Shown one piece after another: positions 46,257 through 58,866 of a stretch of 64,000 bases of DNA. A program made the translations under genes and the position numbers. The notes below the pieces were generated by a model that did not search any database, had not been told where the DNA came from, and saw nothing but the letters and a program-made list of their open reading frames with translations. This DNA is from Pantoea eucalypti (GTDB taxonomy: Bacteria > Pseudomonadota > Gammaproteobacteria > Enterobacterales > Enterobacteriaceae), in contig NZ_CP045720.1 of assembly GCF_009646115.1 (NCBI RefSeq), positions 1 to 64,000 on the forward strand. Reading direction: 5' to 3'. Each line of letters opens with the position of its first letter. Position 1 is the stretch's first letter.

Positions 46257-46366
46257 TCAAAAATTGATCTCATCGGAATCTGACAATTTTATTGCCAGTG
46301 AGATTAATTGAGTGTGTAAGCTCTCTGAATAAATCCCTCTGTATCCGCTTGATATATGTTATCAAC

Positions 46367-46401
46367 CGCACTCTATCCTGAAATAGAGTGCGGATTTTTT
46401 T
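46367..46401 (+). terminator. Rho-independent terminator after paralogue 2
   Basis: A near-perfect stem CGCACTCTAT/ATAGAGTGCG with a 5-6 base loop is followed by GATTTTTTTCT. It lies about 110 bases after the paralogue 2 stop and points in the + direction. Confidence 0.85.
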
Positions 46402-46499
46402 CTCATCTTGCTGATCATCTACTGAGATGACGATTGTGAATCCTGTTGCTGAACCCGAATAGCTGAGATGACAGTCACAGCTCCTGCTTCAGGTGAGCA

Positions 46500-47738
46500 T
46501 CAGCCAATGGCCCCCAGCGTATCTTCCTGACTCTGTTTCTTCGGCAGCAGGAACAGCGTTGCCACAATATCCAGCAGATAAATCAGCGCCAGCAGGGTAA
46601 TCGCCGCTGTGAACGAGAACTGGCTCGCCAGCAGGCCAATCACGACCGGACCAAAACCGCCTACGCCACGCCCAAGGTTGAACAGGACGTTCTGCGCGGT
46701 GGCACGTACCTGTGGCGGGAAGGTATCTGAAATCAGCGCCCCATAGCCGCCAATCATGCCGTTAACAAACATTCCCATGATGGCGCCGGTAAAGAGCATG
46801 ATGTTCGGGTCACGCAGCTGCGCATAGACCACCACCATCACGACAGCGCCAAACTGATAGAGCAGGAAAATTTTCCAGCGTGTAAAGCGATCGGCCAGCA
46901 CGCCAAACAGCCAGATGCCAAAGGTCATGCCGACGACGGTCACGGCGGTCCAGAGGCCCGATTTTGTCAGGCTGAAACCAAAGCTGGAGGAGAGGTAGCT
47001 CGGCATCCAGATCATCAGCCCGTAGTAGCCAAAATTCTGGACGGAGCAGAGGATAAAAATGCCCAGGCTGGCTTTAGCGGTAGCGCGATCGCGGACCAGC
47101 AGCTTCAGGCGTGCCGGAAACGAGAGTGACGGCACATGTTTAACCTGTCGCTGATACGCCTCAGGTTCTCCCATCCCGCGACGAATGGCGAACGAGACCA
47201 GCGCAGGCAACAAACCAACCAGGAACATGCCACGCCAGCCGATAATATTCAGTAGCGGTGGCGTGATAAAGGCCGCCATCAGCACGCCCAGCTGCCAGCC
47301 GATACCGACCCAGGCTGAGGCACGATTACGCTTCTCCGCAGGCCAGGCTTCGGCAATCAGCGCCATACCGATCCCAAACTCGCCGCCCAGCCCCACACCT
47401 GCCAGCGTTCGCCAGGCGAGCAGATCCCAGTAGCCCTGCGCCACCGCGCACAGGCCGGTAAAGATAGAGAAGACCAGAATCGTGACGGTCAGCATGCGGA
47501 TGCGACCATAACGGTCGCTGAGATGACCAAAGACGATGCCACCGATGACCGCGCCGATCAGCGTCCAGGTCACCAGCGATCCTGCCTGTGATGGATTGAG
47601 CGCCAGCGAAACACTGATAGCCGGCAGCATAAACCCGAGTATCAGCAGGTCAAATCCATCCATGGCATAACCGCTGACCGCAGCCAGCATCGCTTTGCCC
47701 GGCGTTACGCCCGGTTTTGATTGGGGAGAAGGAGACAT
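46500..47738 (-). CDS. MFS transporter, aromatic acid:H+ symporter (AAHS) type
   Basis: This 412-residue, 12-segment MFS protein has the AAHS-type first-helix motif AMDGFDLLILGFMLPAI, the loop GHLSDRYGRIRM and a second-half FGVLADRFTRWK. AAHS members import aromatic or other small organic acids; the substrate here is not clear. The second ATG (47738) is chosen. It lies between the AT-rich stretch and phoU on the same strand as phoU, but a terminator-like hairpin (47806-47841) comes between, so it is probably a separate unit. Confidence 0.85.
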   Translation of the reverse strand: MSPSPQSKPGVTPGKAMLAAVSGYAMDGFDLLILGFMLPAISVSLALNPSQAGSLVTWTLIGAVIGGIVFGHLSDRYGRIRMLTVTILVFSIFTGLCAVAQGYWDLLAWRTLAGVGLGGEFGIGMALIAEAWPAEKRNRASAWVGIGWQLGVLMAAFITPPLLNIIGWRGMFLVGLLPALVSFAIRRGMGEPEAYQRQVKHVPSLSFPARLKLLVRDRATAKASLGIFILCSVQNFGYYGLMIWMPSYLSSSFGFSLTKSGLWTAVTVVGMTFGIWLFGVLADRFTRWKIFLLYQFGAVVMVVVYAQLRDPNIMLFTGAIMGMFVNGMIGGYGALISDTFPPQVRATAQNVLFNLGRGVGGFGPVVIGLLASQFSFTAAITLLALIYLLDIVATLFLLPKKQSQEDTLGAIG

Positions 47739-47805
47739 CATTGCGCACCTCAGAGAGTAAAGTGCCGCAATTATAAAGAGAGTTCAGGAGGTGACCAATC
47801 AGAAA

Positions 47806-47841
47806 GGCTTATCCCTGCGCCTGTCTGGCACAGGGATAAGG
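47806..47841 (-). terminator. Terminator-like hairpin after phoU
   Basis: Read on the minus strand, a long stem CTTATCCCTG.../...CAGGGATAAG with an inner GCC/GGC is followed by CCTTTCT. It starts a few bases after the phoU stop and would end the pst-phoU operon. Confidence 0.7.
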
Positions 47842-47845
47842 TGTA

Positions 47846-48580
47846 TCAGGAAGGTTTGTTGCTGCCATCGTCACCCGACAGTAATTCATCGAGCCGATCC
47901 CCGCCCACATGACGAAAATCCTGACCTTTGACGAAATAGAAGATGATTTCGCAGATGTTCTGGCAACGATCACCGATGCGCTCAATGGCGCGGGCGCAGA
48001 ACAGTGCCGTCAGCACGCTGGGAATCGTGCGCGGATCTTCCATCATGTAGGTCATCAGCTGACGAACAATGCCTTCATACTCTTTATCCACCTTCTTATC
48101 TTCGCGGTAGATGGTAATCGCTTCATTGAGATCCATACGTGCAAAGGCGTCGAGCACATCATGCAGCATCTGCACGGTGTGACGTCCCAGCGACTCAAGG
48201 CTCACCAGCAGCGGAAGATGCTGTTGACCAAACTTCTCCAGCGCCGTGCGGCTGATCTTCTCCGCCACATCGCCAATGCGCTCCAGCTCGGAGATCGTTT
48301 TGATGATCGCCATCACCAGACGCAAATCGATCGCGGTTGGCTGACGTTTGGCGATGATGCGCACGCAGGCTTCATCAATCTCCACTTCCATCATGTTGAC
48401 CTTCTGGTCGCCGTCGATCACCCGCTGCGCCAGTTCGCCATCCAGATTATGCATCGCGGTAATAGCATCAGTCAGCTGCTGCTCGACCATGCCGCCCATG
48501 ATCATCACCTGGGTACGGATATGCTCCAGTTCGGCATTGAACTGACCGGAGATGTGCTTATTCAGATTCAGATTATCCAT
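47846..48580 (-). CDS. phoU: Phosphate signalling protein PhoU
   Basis: PhoU is the cytoplasmic negative modulator that links the PstSCAB transporter to the PhoR kinase. The 244-residue product (E. coli 241) has two three-helix PhoU repeats with metal-binding E-x3-D motifs ([14 protein letters not shown] in the first and [14 protein letters not shown] in the second). It is the last gene of pstSCAB-phoU, 17 bases after pstB. Confidence 0.97.
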   Translation of the reverse strand: MDNLNLNKHISGQFNAELEHIRTQVMIMGGMVEQQLTDAITAMHNLDGELAQRVIDGDQKVNMMEVEIDEACVRIIAKRQPTAIDLRLVMAIIKTISELERIGDVAEKISRTALEKFGQQHLPLLVSLESLGRHTVQMLHDVLDAFARMDLNEAITIYREDKKVDKEYEGIVRQLMTYMMEDPRTIPSVLTALFCARAIERIGDRCQNICEIIFYFVKGQDFRHVGGDRLDELLSGDDGSNKPS

Positions 48581-48597
48581 GTCGTTCTCCTGTCAGA

Positions 48598-49374
<777 letters not shown>

Positions 49375-49415
49375 TCATCTCTCTTATACGGCGCCGCTCA
49401 GGGCCGCGCCGGAAG

Positions 49416-50306
49416 TTAACCGTGTTTACCTTTGGCGAAAATGACCCGCGCGACAATGTTCAGCAACAGCACGCAAAGGGTAATGATCAGCACACCCGCC
49501 CAGGCCAGGCTCTGCCATTCGGCAAACGGGCTCATGGCGAATTTAAAGATGGTGACCGGCAGGTTCGCCAGCGGCTGCATCATGTCGGTGCTCCAGAACT
49601 GGTTCGACAGTGCCGTAAACAGCAGCGGGGCTGTTTCACCTGCGATGCGGGCAATCGCCAGCAGCACGCCAGTAATGATGCCGGAGACCGAGGCTTTCAG
49701 GGTGATGGCCGAGATCATCTTCCACTTGGGCGTGCCGAGCGCATAAGCGGCTTCACGCATGCTGTCTGGCACCAGACGCAGCATGTTTTCAGTGGTACGA
49801 ATCACAATGGGCACCTGCAGCAGAGCCAGTGCAATCACCCCGGCCCAGCCGGAGAAGTGCTGCATCTTCGCCACCACCAGGGTGTAGACGAACAGGCCGA
49901 CCACAATGGAGGGTGCTGAAAGCAGAATGTCGTTAATAAAGCGAATCACTTCTGACAGCGCCGATTTGCGACCATATTCAGCCAGGTAAATACCCGCCAT
50001 GATGCCCAGCGGCGTACCAAAAAATGTAGACCAGAAAATCAGCAATCCACTGCCCGCCAGGGCGTTCGCCAGACCGCCGCCCGCGGTATTCGGCGGTGGC
50101 GTTGATTCAGTGAAAAGGGACCAGGAAAGCCCATCTACGCCGCGCGTTACGGTGGTAAACAGGATCCACACCAGCCAGAACAGACCAAATGCCATGGTCA
50201 GCAGCGACAGCGTCAGCGCAATTTTATTTTTAGTACTGCGCCAGGACTGCATTTTACGGCGCGATGCGTCCAGTTCGGCACGCGCCTGAATTTCAATCGT
50301 GGTCAT
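49416..50306 (-). CDS. pstA: Phosphate ABC transporter permease PstA
   Basis: PstA is one of the two inner-membrane permeases of the Pst transporter. The 296-residue product has six predicted segments and the ABC coupling motif [19 protein letters not shown]. Its start overlaps the pstC stop by 4 bases (ATGA), which indicates translational coupling. Confidence 0.96.
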   Translation of the reverse strand: MTTIEIQARAELDASRRKMQSWRSTKNKIALTLSLLTMAFGLFWLVWILFTTVTRGVDGLSWSLFTESTPPPNTAGGGLANALAGSGLLIFWSTFFGTPLGIMAGIYLAEYGRKSALSEVIRFINDILLSAPSIVVGLFVYTLVVAKMQHFSGWAGVIALALLQVPIVIRTTENMLRLVPDSMREAAYALGTPKWKMISAITLKASVSGIITGVLLAIARIAGETAPLLFTALSNQFWSTDMMQPLANLPVTIFKFAMSPFAEWQSLAWAGVLIITLCVLLLNIVARVIFAKGKHG

Positions 50307-51265
50307 GAGCGCGCTCCTTCACTTTTCTGCAGTCGCATAATCATCAGCTTTGAAATCGCCAGCACGATAAAGGTAATCACAAACAGGATCAGTCCCAGCT
50401 CCATCAGCGCGGCAACATGCACGCCCGACTCCGCTTCTGCAAACTCGTTAGCCAGTGCTGAGGTAATGCTGTTACCCGGCATAAACAGCGACGGGCTGTC
50501 GAGCTGGTAGGTGTTGCCGATAATAAAGGTGACCGCCATGGTCTCGCCCAGCGCACGACCCAGTCCCAGCATCACACCACCAATCACGCCATTTTTGGTA
50601 AAGGGCAGTACGACGCGCCAGATCACTTCCCAGGTGGTGCAGCCGATACCGTAAGCAGACTCTTTCATCATCACCGGGGTCTGTTCAAACACGTCGCGCA
50701 TCACCGAAGCGATGTAAGGGATGATCATGATTGCCAGAATCACCCCTGCCGCAAGAATACCGATACCAAAAGCGGGGCCGGAGAAGAGTTCGCCGACAAT
50801 CGGAATGCCCGACATCACGTCATTAACCGGCGTCTGAAAATATTCGGCGAACAGCGGCGCGAAAACAAACAGGCCCCACATGCCGTAAACGATACTCGGG
50901 ATAGCCGCCAGCAGCTCAATAGCCGTGCCCAGCGGGCGACGCAGCCAGGCGGGTGAGAGTTCAGTCAGGAACAGCGCGATACCGAAACTCACCGGCACGG
51001 CAATAATCAGGGCAATGATGGAGGTTACAAGGGTGCCGTAGATCGGTACCAGTGCACCAAATTGTTCGTTGGGCGCATCCCAGGTTTTGGTCCACAAAAA
51101 GGCGAAACCAAACTTCTGGATGCTGGGCCACGAGGAGATGATCAGGGAAACAATAATGCCGCCCATCAGTAACAGTACAATCAGCGCAGCCAGTCTGACC
51201 AGCGCGCCAAAAATCTTATCACCTTGTTTACCCGGGGCTTTGAATGCCGGCTTCGTTGCAGCCAT
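50303..51265 (-). CDS. pstC: Phosphate ABC transporter permease PstC
   Basis: PstC is the partner permease of PstA. The 320-residue product (E. coli 319) has six predicted segments and the coupling loop [20 protein letters not shown]. It lies 86 bases after pstS, with two GC-rich hairpins in between, and overlaps pstA by 4 bases. Confidence 0.96.
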   Translation of the reverse strand: MAATKPAFKAPGKQGDKIFGALVRLAALIVLLLMGGIIVSLIISSWPSIQKFGFAFLWTKTWDAPNEQFGALVPIYGTLVTSIIALIIAVPVSFGIALFLTELSPAWLRRPLGTAIELLAAIPSIVYGMWGLFVFAPLFAEYFQTPVNDVMSGIPIVGELFSGPAFGIGILAAGVILAIMIIPYIASVMRDVFEQTPVMMKESAYGIGCTTWEVIWRVVLPFTKNGVIGGVMLGLGRALGETMAVTFIIGNTYQLDSPSLFMPGNSITSALANEFAEAESGVHVAALMELGLILFVITFIVLAISKLMIMRLQKSEGARS

Positions 51266-51292
51266 AGAAGTCTCAGTCTTCAGAAGTTATCA

Positions 51293-51341
51293 GGGCGGCA
51301 TGAGCCGCCCGTTGGGTCTGACCGGACCGCTGCCCGGTCAG
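51293..51341 (-). terminator. Pair of hairpins in the pstS-pstC gap
   Basis: Two perfect inverted repeats lie between pstS and pstC: GGGCGGC/GCCGCCC (51293-51310) and CTGACCGG/CCGGTCAG (51318-51341). Neither is followed by a U-tract on the minus strand. They likely stabilise the pstS mRNA 3' end and lower read-through, so that the binding protein is made in excess over the membrane parts. Confidence 0.65.
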
Positions 51342-51351
51342 GGTCGGTCAA

Positions 51352-52395
51352 TTACTGATAAAGCGCTTTACCAGAACTGTCTTTGATGTTGGCTTTCCAG
51401 GCGGCGCGAATCTGCTCGGTCACGCTCTCTGGCAGCGCAGCATAATCCAGCGCAGTGGCGGTTTTGCTGCCTTTCTTGTAAGCCCAGTCGAAGAACTTCA
51501 GTACTTCAGCGCCTTTGGCCGCATTCGCCTGGTCTTTGTAGATCAGAATGAAGGTGGTTGAGGAGATTGGCCAGGCATCAGCGCCCTTCTGGAAGGTCAG
51601 ATCCTGTGCGAACGATTTGCTCCAGTCTGCGCCTTTCGCGGCATTGCTGAAGCTGGTTTCGCTTGGTGCCACCGCTTTACCATCAGCATCCATCAGTTTG
51701 GTGTAGGTCAGGTTGTTCTGTTTAGCGTAGGCATATTCAACATAACCGATTGAACCCGGCAGACGCTGAACAAACGCGGCGACGCCGTCGTTGCCTTTAC
51801 CGCCCAGACCCACTGGCCAGTTAACGGTGTTGCCTTTACCAATTTTGCTGTTCCAGTCCTGGTTCACTTTCGCCAGATAGCTGGTGAAGACGAATGAGGT
51901 GCCTGAACCATCAGCGCGACGCACCACGTTGATGTTGGTTTCCGGCAGTTTCACGCCCGGGTTAAGTTTGGCGATCGCCGGGTCGTTCCACTTTTTGATG
52001 GTGCCGAGATAAATATCGCCAACGGTCTTGCCATCCAGCGTCAGCTGGCCTGACTTGATACCGGGCAGGTTAACTGCCAGTACCACACCACCGATCACGG
52101 TAGGGAACTGGAACAGGCCATTTTTCTGCAGATCTTCATCTTTCATTGGCGCATCGGACGCACCGAAATCAACGGTTTTGGCGATGATCTGTTTAACGCC
52201 GCCAGATGAACCGATGCCCTGGTAGTTAATTTTGCTACCGGTGGCTTGCTGATATTCTGCTGCCCACTTGGCATAAACCGGCGCCGGGAACGTCCCGCCT
52301 GCGCCAGTGAGATCGGTGGCCGCAAAAGCAGATACCGCGCTTACGGCGAAGGTGGTGGCGAGGATTCGGGCTACGGTGCTACGCATCAGTGTCAT
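51352..52395 (-). CDS. pstS: Phosphate-binding periplasmic protein PstS
   Basis: PstS captures inorganic phosphate in the periplasm. The 347-residue precursor (E. coli 346) has a signal peptide ending FAA before [15 protein letters not shown]. Phosphate ligands lie in [22 protein letters not shown] and [12 protein letters not shown]. It is the first gene of pstSCAB-phoU and follows two Pho boxes. Confidence 0.98.
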   Translation of the reverse strand: MTLMRSTVARILATTFAVSAVSAFAATDLTGAGGTFPAPVYAKWAAEYQQATGSKINYQGIGSSGGVKQIIAKTVDFGASDAPMKDEDLQKNGLFQFPTVIGGVVLAVNLPGIKSGQLTLDGKTVGDIYLGTIKKWNDPAIAKLNPGVKLPETNINVVRRADGSGTSFVFTSYLAKVNQDWNSKIGKGNTVNWPVGLGGKGNDGVAAFVQRLPGSIGYVEYAYAKQNNLTYTKLMDADGKAVAPSETSFSNAAKGADWSKSFAQDLTFQKGADAWPISSTTFILIYKDQANAAKGAEVLKFFDWAYKKGSKTATALDYAALPESVTEQIRAAWKANIKDSSGKALYQ

Positions 52396-52469
52396 GTTCC
52401 CTCCAGGGGAGAAAAGTCAGGCTTGGGGCCGTTTTAGTAAGAGTCTGTGATTGCTGCAGGAGGGAAAAT

Positions 52470-52520
52470 AGGACAGTTTGATGACAGTGAAATGTACGAA
52501 ATATGACAGTTATATGACAG
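52470..52520 (-). promoter_or_regulatory. Two Pho boxes upstream of pstS
   Basis: On the minus strand, CTGTCATATAACTGTCAT (52503-52520) is an essentially perfect Pho box, and CTGTCATCAAACTGTCCT (52470-52487) is a close second. They are 33 bases apart start to start, about three helical turns, so PhoB dimers bind the same face. They lie about 75-125 bases upstream of pstS and imply induction on phosphate starvation. Confidence 0.95.
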
Positions 52521-52534
52521 AGAGCCGGAATGAA

Positions 52535-52556
52535 GTGGGCCCGCGACGGGGCCCAC
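52535..52556 (-). terminator. Hairpin after glmS
   Basis: The near-palindrome GTGGGCCC/GGGCCCAC (loop of 6) lies just after the glmS stop on the minus strand and is followed by TTCATTCC. It probably ends the glmUS transcript before the Pho boxes of pstS. Confidence 0.65.
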
Positions 52557-52560
52557 CAGG

Positions 52561-54390
52561 TTATTCCACGGTAACCGATTTTGCCAGGTTACGAGGCTGA
52601 TCGACGTCGGTCCCTTTGATCAGGGCAACGTGATAGGAGAGTAACTGCAACGGCACGGTGTAGAAGATGGGGGCAATCACCTCTTCAACGTGCGGTAACG
52701 GAATAATCTTCATGCCTTCACTGTCGCTGAAGCCCGCATCCTGATCCGCAAACACATAGAGCAGGCCGCCGCGAGCGCGTACCTCTTCGATGTTGGATTT
52801 GAGCTTCTCCAGCAGTTCATTGTTAGGTGCCACCACGATCACCGGCATGTCCGCATCAATCAGCGCCAGCGGGCCATGTTTCAGCTCGCCTGCCGCGTAG
52901 GCTTCCGCATGAATGTAGGAGATCTCCTTGAGCTTCAGCGCCCCTTCCATGGCAATCGGGTATTGATCGCCACGCCCCAGGAACAGCGCGTGATGCTTGT
53001 CAGAGAAGCCTTCTGCCAGATTCTCAATCAGCTTATCCTGCGCCAGCATCTGCTCAATCCGGTTCGGCAATGCCTGCAGTGCATGAACGATCTCATGCTC
53101 AGTCTCGGCAGACATGCCTTTCAGACGGCCCAGTTTCGCCACCAGCATCAGCAGCACCGCTAACTGGGTAGTGAATGCTTTGGTGGAGGCGACGCCAATT
53201 TCGGTGCCCGCTTTGGTCATCAGCGCCAGGTCAGATTCCCGCACCAGTGACGAACCGGCTACGTTACAGACCGCCAGTGACCCCAGGTAGCCCAGCTCTT
53301 TAGAGAGACGCAGTGCTGCCAGGGTATCTGCCGTTTCACCCGACTGCGACAGGGTGATCAGCAGGCTGTTTTTGCGCACCGCTGACTTGCGATAGCGGAA
53401 CTCAGAAGCGATCTCCACATCACAGGGCAGGTTAGCCAGCGACTCAAACCAGTAGCGTGACACCATGCCAGAGTTGTAGGAGGTGCCGCAGGCGATAATC
53501 TGGATATGCTCTACCTGGCTCAGCAGCGCTTCTGCGCCCGCGCCCAGTTCGCTGAGATCAACCTGACCCTGGCTGAACCGACCGCTCAGGGTGCTTTTCA
53601 GCGCCATCGGCTGTTCGTAGATCTCTTTCTGCATGTAGTGACGGTAAATACCTTTGTCACCGGCATCATATTGCAGATTAGATTCGATCTCGGCACGCGT
53701 CACGGTGTTGCCTTCGCGGTCAATAATCGTGACATCACGACGACTGATCTCGGCGATATCACCCTCTTCCAGATAGATAAAGCGGCGGGTCACTGGCAGC
53801 AGGGCCAGCTGATCTGAAGCGATAAAGTTTTCACCCATCCCACGGCCAATCACCAGCGGGCTGCCGGAGCGGGCCGCCACCAGCAGTGAGGGATCGCGGC
53901 TGTCCATGATCACCATGCCATAGGCACCGCGCAGCTGTGGAATCACACGCAGCACCACTTCGCGCAGTGAACCGCCCTGCTTCTGCTCCCAGTGAACCAG
54001 ATGCGCCACCACTTCGGTGTCGGTTTCAGAGGCAAAGACGTAGCCGCGCGCGATCAGCTCAGCGCGCAGCGGCTCATGGTTTTCAATGATGCCGTTGTGC
54101 ACAATGATAATGTGCTCTGAGATGTGCGGATGCGCATTCGCTTCCGACGGCTCGCCATGGGTTGCCCAGCGCGTGTGCGCGATGCCGGTGCCACCAATCA
54201 GCGGTTGCTGTTCAGCGGCTTCTGCCAGCTTCTGCACTTTCCCTAAACGTCTCAGGCGCGTGACGTGCCCCTGACGATCGACCACGGCCAGACCGGCCGA
54301 ATCATATCCGCGATATTCAAGACGACGCAGACCTTCCAGCAGAATTTCTGCGATATCGCGTTGTGCTACTGCACCAACAATTCCACACAT
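52561..54390 (-). CDS. glmS: Glutamine-fructose-6-phosphate aminotransferase GlmS
   Basis: GlmS makes glucosamine 6-phosphate from fructose 6-phosphate and glutamine, the first step toward UDP-GlcNAc. The 609-residue product equals the E. coli length. The N-terminal class II glutaminase begins [12 protein letters not shown] (nucleophile Cys2), followed by two SIS isomerase domains and the terminal KSVTVE. It follows glmU by 154 bases. In E. coli the leader is controlled by the small RNA GlmZ; that pairing cannot be checked by eye here. Confidence 0.98.
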   Translation of the reverse strand: MCGIVGAVAQRDIAEILLEGLRRLEYRGYDSAGLAVVDRQGHVTRLRRLGKVQKLAEAAEQQPLIGGTGIAHTRWATHGEPSEANAHPHISEHIIIVHNGIIENHEPLRAELIARGYVFASETDTEVVAHLVHWEQKQGGSLREVVLRVIPQLRGAYGMVIMDSRDPSLLVAARSGSPLVIGRGMGENFIASDQLALLPVTRRFIYLEEGDIAEISRRDVTIIDREGNTVTRAEIESNLQYDAGDKGIYRHYMQKEIYEQPMALKSTLSGRFSQGQVDLSELGAGAEALLSQVEHIQIIACGTSYNSGMVSRYWFESLANLPCDVEIASEFRYRKSAVRKNSLLITLSQSGETADTLAALRLSKELGYLGSLAVCNVAGSSLVRESDLALMTKAGTEIGVASTKAFTTQLAVLLMLVAKLGRLKGMSAETEHEIVHALQALPNRIEQMLAQDKLIENLAEGFSDKHHALFLGRGDQYPIAMEGALKLKEISYIHAEAYAAGELKHGPLALIDADMPVIVVAPNNELLEKLKSNIEEVRARGGLLYVFADQDAGFSDSEGMKIIPLPHVEEVIAPIFYTVPLQLLSYHVALIKGTDVDQPRNLAKSVTVE

Positions 54391-54514
54391 AATGATGTTT
54401 TCCTGACTACATGGCTTTTCGCCACTTCTGTTGTCATGCGACCTGATATCCGGCTTTGCCGGTTCCCCGAGCCTTGTAGAGAGTGGGGATTATAGTTTTG
54501 GCACTGCACTGCAT

Positions 54515-54535
54515 CGGCCCGCATAAAGCGGGCCG
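54515..54535 (-). other. Hairpin in the glmU-glmS gap
   Basis: A perfect 8-bp stem CGGCCCGC/GCGGGCCG with a 5-base loop lies 10 bases after the glmU stop. Read on the minus strand it is followed by ATGCAGTG, so it is not a typical terminator. It could stabilise glmU mRNA or mark the RNase E cut known between glmU and glmS in E. coli. Confidence 0.45.
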
Positions 54536-54544
54536 TTAAAAAAT

Positions 54545-55915
54545 TTATTTTTTCTTCACCGGACGCTGCCAGTCCGCTTTGTGATTCTGCTCTTTGCGGT
54601 TGTAAACCAGACCAGCCTGAGGCACATCCCTCATAACGGTAGTACCTGCCGCGATGGTGGTGCCTGGCGCGACATTGACTGGTGCCACCAGCTGCGTATC
54701 CGAGCCGACAAACACGTCATCGCCAATCACAGTTTTAAATTTATTCGCGCCATCGTAGTTACAGGTGATCGTGCCTGCACCGATATTCACGTTGTCGCCA
54801 ATCTCTGCATCACCCAGGTAGGAGAGGTGACCCGCTTTCGAACCCTTACCCAGACGCGCTTTCTTCATTTCGACGAAGTTACCCACGTGGGCGGCCTGCG
54901 CCAGCTCGCTGCCAGGACGCAGACGGGCAAAAGGCCCAACGGTACAGGCGGTGGCGAGATTAGCATCCTCGATCACCGTATAGGGGCTGATTTCACAGTC
55001 ATCGCCAATCACGCTGTTTTTGATAATGCAGCCCGCGCCAATTTTGACGCGCGAGCCCAGCGTGACCTGGCCTTCAATAATGACGTTGGTGTCGATTTCA
55101 ACATCCCGTCCATGGGTCAGCGTTCCACGCAGATCAAAACGGGCCGGATCGCGCAGCATTACGCCGGCCAGCAGCAGTTTTTCCGCCTGTTCAGCCTGGT
55201 AAGTGCGTTCTAATGTCGCCAGCTGCAGCCGGTTATTGACACCATCCGTTTCACTGATGCGTGCCGGATGGACCGCGTTGATCACCCGGCCTTCCTGATG
55301 CGCCAGCGCGATAATATCGGTGATGTAATACTCACCCTGCGCATTGTTGTTGGTCAGCTGCGCCAGCCAGCGTTTTAAGTCGCCCCCATTGGCGATCAGA
55401 ATGCCGGTGTTGATCTCTTTAATAGTGAGCTGCGCCGGGCTGGCATCTTTCTGTTCGATAATGCTAGTGATGGTGTCGTTTTCACGCACAATGCGGCCAT
55501 AGCCGGTAGGGTCATCCAGTACCACGGTGAGTAAGCCGATGCCGCCCTGCGGTTTTGCTTCGCGAAGACGCTGCAATGTCGCCTGCGTGATCAGCGGCAC
55601 GTCGCCATAGAGCATCATGATATCTTCATCATCTGCAAAAGCAGGGGCAGCCTGCTGCATGGCATGGCCGGTGCCGAGCTGCTCGGCCTGCAGCACCCAG
55701 TTAAGCGTGCTGTCAGTGAGGGTCGCTTTCAGGCGATCGCCGCCATGACCATAAACCAGATGCACATGCTGTGCGCCCAGCCCTTTGGCGGCATCAATGA
55801 CGTGCTGAACCATCGGTTTGCCTGCCAGCGTATGCAGAACTTTAGGCAGATCGGAATACATACGGGTGCCCTTGCCAGCTGCAAGGATCACCACACTCAT
55901 CGCACTGTTAGACAT
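54545..55915 (-). CDS. glmU: Bifunctional GlmU (uridyltransferase / acetyltransferase)
   Basis: GlmU acetylates glucosamine 1-phosphate and then couples it to UTP to form UDP-GlcNAc for cell wall and LPS. The 456-residue product equals the E. coli length. The N-terminal nucleotidyltransferase has [18 protein letters not shown], and the C-terminal half is a left-handed beta-helix of hexapeptide repeats ([28 protein letters not shown]). It is upstream of glmS and downstream of the atp operon. Confidence 0.98.
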   Translation of the reverse strand: MSNSAMSVVILAAGKGTRMYSDLPKVLHTLAGKPMVQHVIDAAKGLGAQHVHLVYGHGGDRLKATLTDSTLNWVLQAEQLGTGHAMQQAAPAFADDEDIMMLYGDVPLITQATLQRLREAKPQGGIGLLTVVLDDPTGYGRIVRENDTITSIIEQKDASPAQLTIKEINTGILIANGGDLKRWLAQLTNNNAQGEYYITDIIALAHQEGRVINAVHPARISETDGVNNRLQLATLERTYQAEQAEKLLLAGVMLRDPARFDLRGTLTHGRDVEIDTNVIIEGQVTLGSRVKIGAGCIIKNSVIGDDCEISPYTVIEDANLATACTVGPFARLRPGSELAQAAHVGNFVEMKKARLGKGSKAGHLSYLGDAEIGDNVNIGAGTITCNYDGANKFKTVIGDDVFVGSDTQLVAPVNVAPGTTIAAGTTVMRDVPQAGLVYNRKEQNHKADWQRPVKKK

Positions 55916-56025
55916 AACTATCCTGAGTGAATTTTTACGGGTGAAAGTAAAACGGTTTGAGGTTGAGATTACTACATTTTTCTCAGGCCGAAATTAGGCG
56001 GACAGGCAGATCGGGCGCCGCAGGC

Positions 56026-56056
56026 AAAAAAAATGCCAGCCCGAGGGCTGGCATTT
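56026..56056 (-). terminator. Rho-independent terminator of the atp operon
   Basis: Read on the minus strand, AATGCCAGCCC-TCG-GGGCTGGCATT is followed by an eight-T run. It lies about 20 bases after the atpC stop and is a strong terminator. Confidence 0.95.
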
Positions 56057-56075
56057 CGTGACGCATAAAGCTGGA

Positions 56076-56495
56076 TTACATCGCTTTTTTGGTCAGTTCG
56101 ATCACGCGCAGTTTAGCAATGGCTTTCGCCAGCTCGGCAGAGGCCTGAGCATAGTCCACGTCACCATGGCTGCTGTTCATGTGCTCTTCTGCTTTGCGTT
56201 TTGCTTCCAGCGCGCGCGCTTCGTCCAGATCGGTACCGCGAATCGCGGTATCGGCCAGAACGGTGCTGCTGCCTGGTTGCACTTCCAGCACGCCGCCAGA
56301 GAGGTAGATATACTCCTCTTCGCCGTGCTGTTTCACGATACGGATCATTCCAGGCTTAATGGCAGTCAGCAGCGGCGCATGGCCAGGGAAAATCCCCAGT
56401 TCACCTTCGCTACCTGACACCTGAATCTTCTGTACCAGACCAGAGAACAACTGCTCCTCTGCGCTGACCACATCCAGGTGATAAGTCATAGCCAT
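56076..56495 (-). CDS. atpC: ATP synthase epsilon subunit
   Basis: AtpC is the inhibitory F1 stalk subunit. The 139-residue product (E. coli 139) begins [19 protein letters not shown], has the beta-sandwich motif [19 protein letters not shown] and a C-terminal two-helix tail rich in Glu, Ala and Lys. It is the last gene of atpIBEFHAGDC, 24 bases after atpD. Confidence 0.97.
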   Translation of the reverse strand: MAMTYHLDVVSAEEQLFSGLVQKIQVSGSEGELGIFPGHAPLLTAIKPGMIRIVKQHGEEEYIYLSGGVLEVQPGSSTVLADTAIRGTDLDEARALEAKRKAEEHMNSSHGDVDYAQASAELAKAIAKLRVIELTKKAM

Positions 56496-56519
56496 AATCT
56501 TCCTCCCGGGAAACCGTTA

Positions 56520-57947
<1,428 letters not shown>

Positions 57948-58814
57948 TTAAACCGCGGAGGCCCCCGAGACGATCTCGGTAAGTTCCTGGGTGATGCTGG
58001 CCTGACGAGCTTTGTTGTAAACCAACTGCAGCTCTTTGATCAGATTTCCGCCGTTATCGGTTGCGGCTTTCATCGCTACCATACGTGCGGCCTGCTCACT
58101 GGCCAGATTTTCCACCACACCCTGATAAACCTGCGATTCGACATAACGACGCAGCAGGGTATCCAGCAGCGCTTTCGGATCGGGTTCGTACAGGTAATCC
58201 CAGGTCTTCGCCTTCATCTCTTCTTCACCTTCCGCTGGCGCTAACGGCAGCAGTTGGGTGATGGTCGGAGTCTGAGACATGGTGTTATTGAACTTGTTAC
58301 TGACGATCATCAGTTTGTCGATGCGGCCTTCATCATACGCCTGCAACATCACTTTTACCGGGCCAATCAGATCAGACAGGGCAGGTTTATCGCCCATGCC
58401 GCTGACTTGCGCCACGATGTTGCCACCTACTGCACTGAAGAATGACGCCCCTTTTGAACCGATAATCGACAGATCGCTCTGCACGCCTTTATCGGACCAG
58501 GACTTCATATCCGCCAGTAATTTTTTGAACAGGTTAATGTTCAAACCACCACAAAGCCCGCGGTCTGTAGAAACGACCAGGTAGCCGACGCGCTTCACGT
58601 CGCGCTGTTCCAGGTAAGGGTGCTTGTATTCCAGATTACCCAACGCAAGGTGACCAATCACTTTGCGCATGGTGTCTGCATACGGACGGCTGGCCGCCAT
58701 GCGTTCCTGCGTTTTACGCATCTTGGAGGCGGCGACCATTTCCATCGCTTTGGTGATCTTCTGCGTGTTTTTCACGCTTCCAATCTTGCTTCGTATCTCT
58801 TTTGCGCCGGCCAT
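57948..58814 (-). CDS. atpG: ATP synthase gamma subunit
   Basis: AtpG is the rotating shaft of F1. The 288-residue product (E. coli 287) starts [20 protein letters not shown] and ends in the long C-terminal helix [20 protein letters not shown] ([20 protein letters not shown] is the conserved gamma signature). It lies 30 bases before atpD and 52 bases after atpA. Confidence 0.97.
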   Translation of the reverse strand: MAGAKEIRSKIGSVKNTQKITKAMEMVAASKMRKTQERMAASRPYADTMRKVIGHLALGNLEYKHPYLEQRDVKRVGYLVVSTDRGLCGGLNINLFKKLLADMKSWSDKGVQSDLSIIGSKGASFFSAVGGNIVAQVSGMGDKPALSDLIGPVKVMLQAYDEGRIDKLMIVSNKFNNTMSQTPTITQLLPLAPAEGEEEMKAKTWDYLYEPDPKALLDTLLRRYVESQVYQGVVENLASEQAARMVAMKAATDNGGNLIKELQLVYNKARQASITQELTEIVSGASAV

Positions 58815-58866
58815 TAGCTTCTCCTCAAAGCCTTGCGGCCTGCCTTTTCAGACAAGCCGCCAGACA

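Noticed and set aside
48080-48095. TTATCCACC, one mismatch from a DnaA box
   Set aside because: A single site inside the phoU coding sequence, with no others near it; expected by chance.
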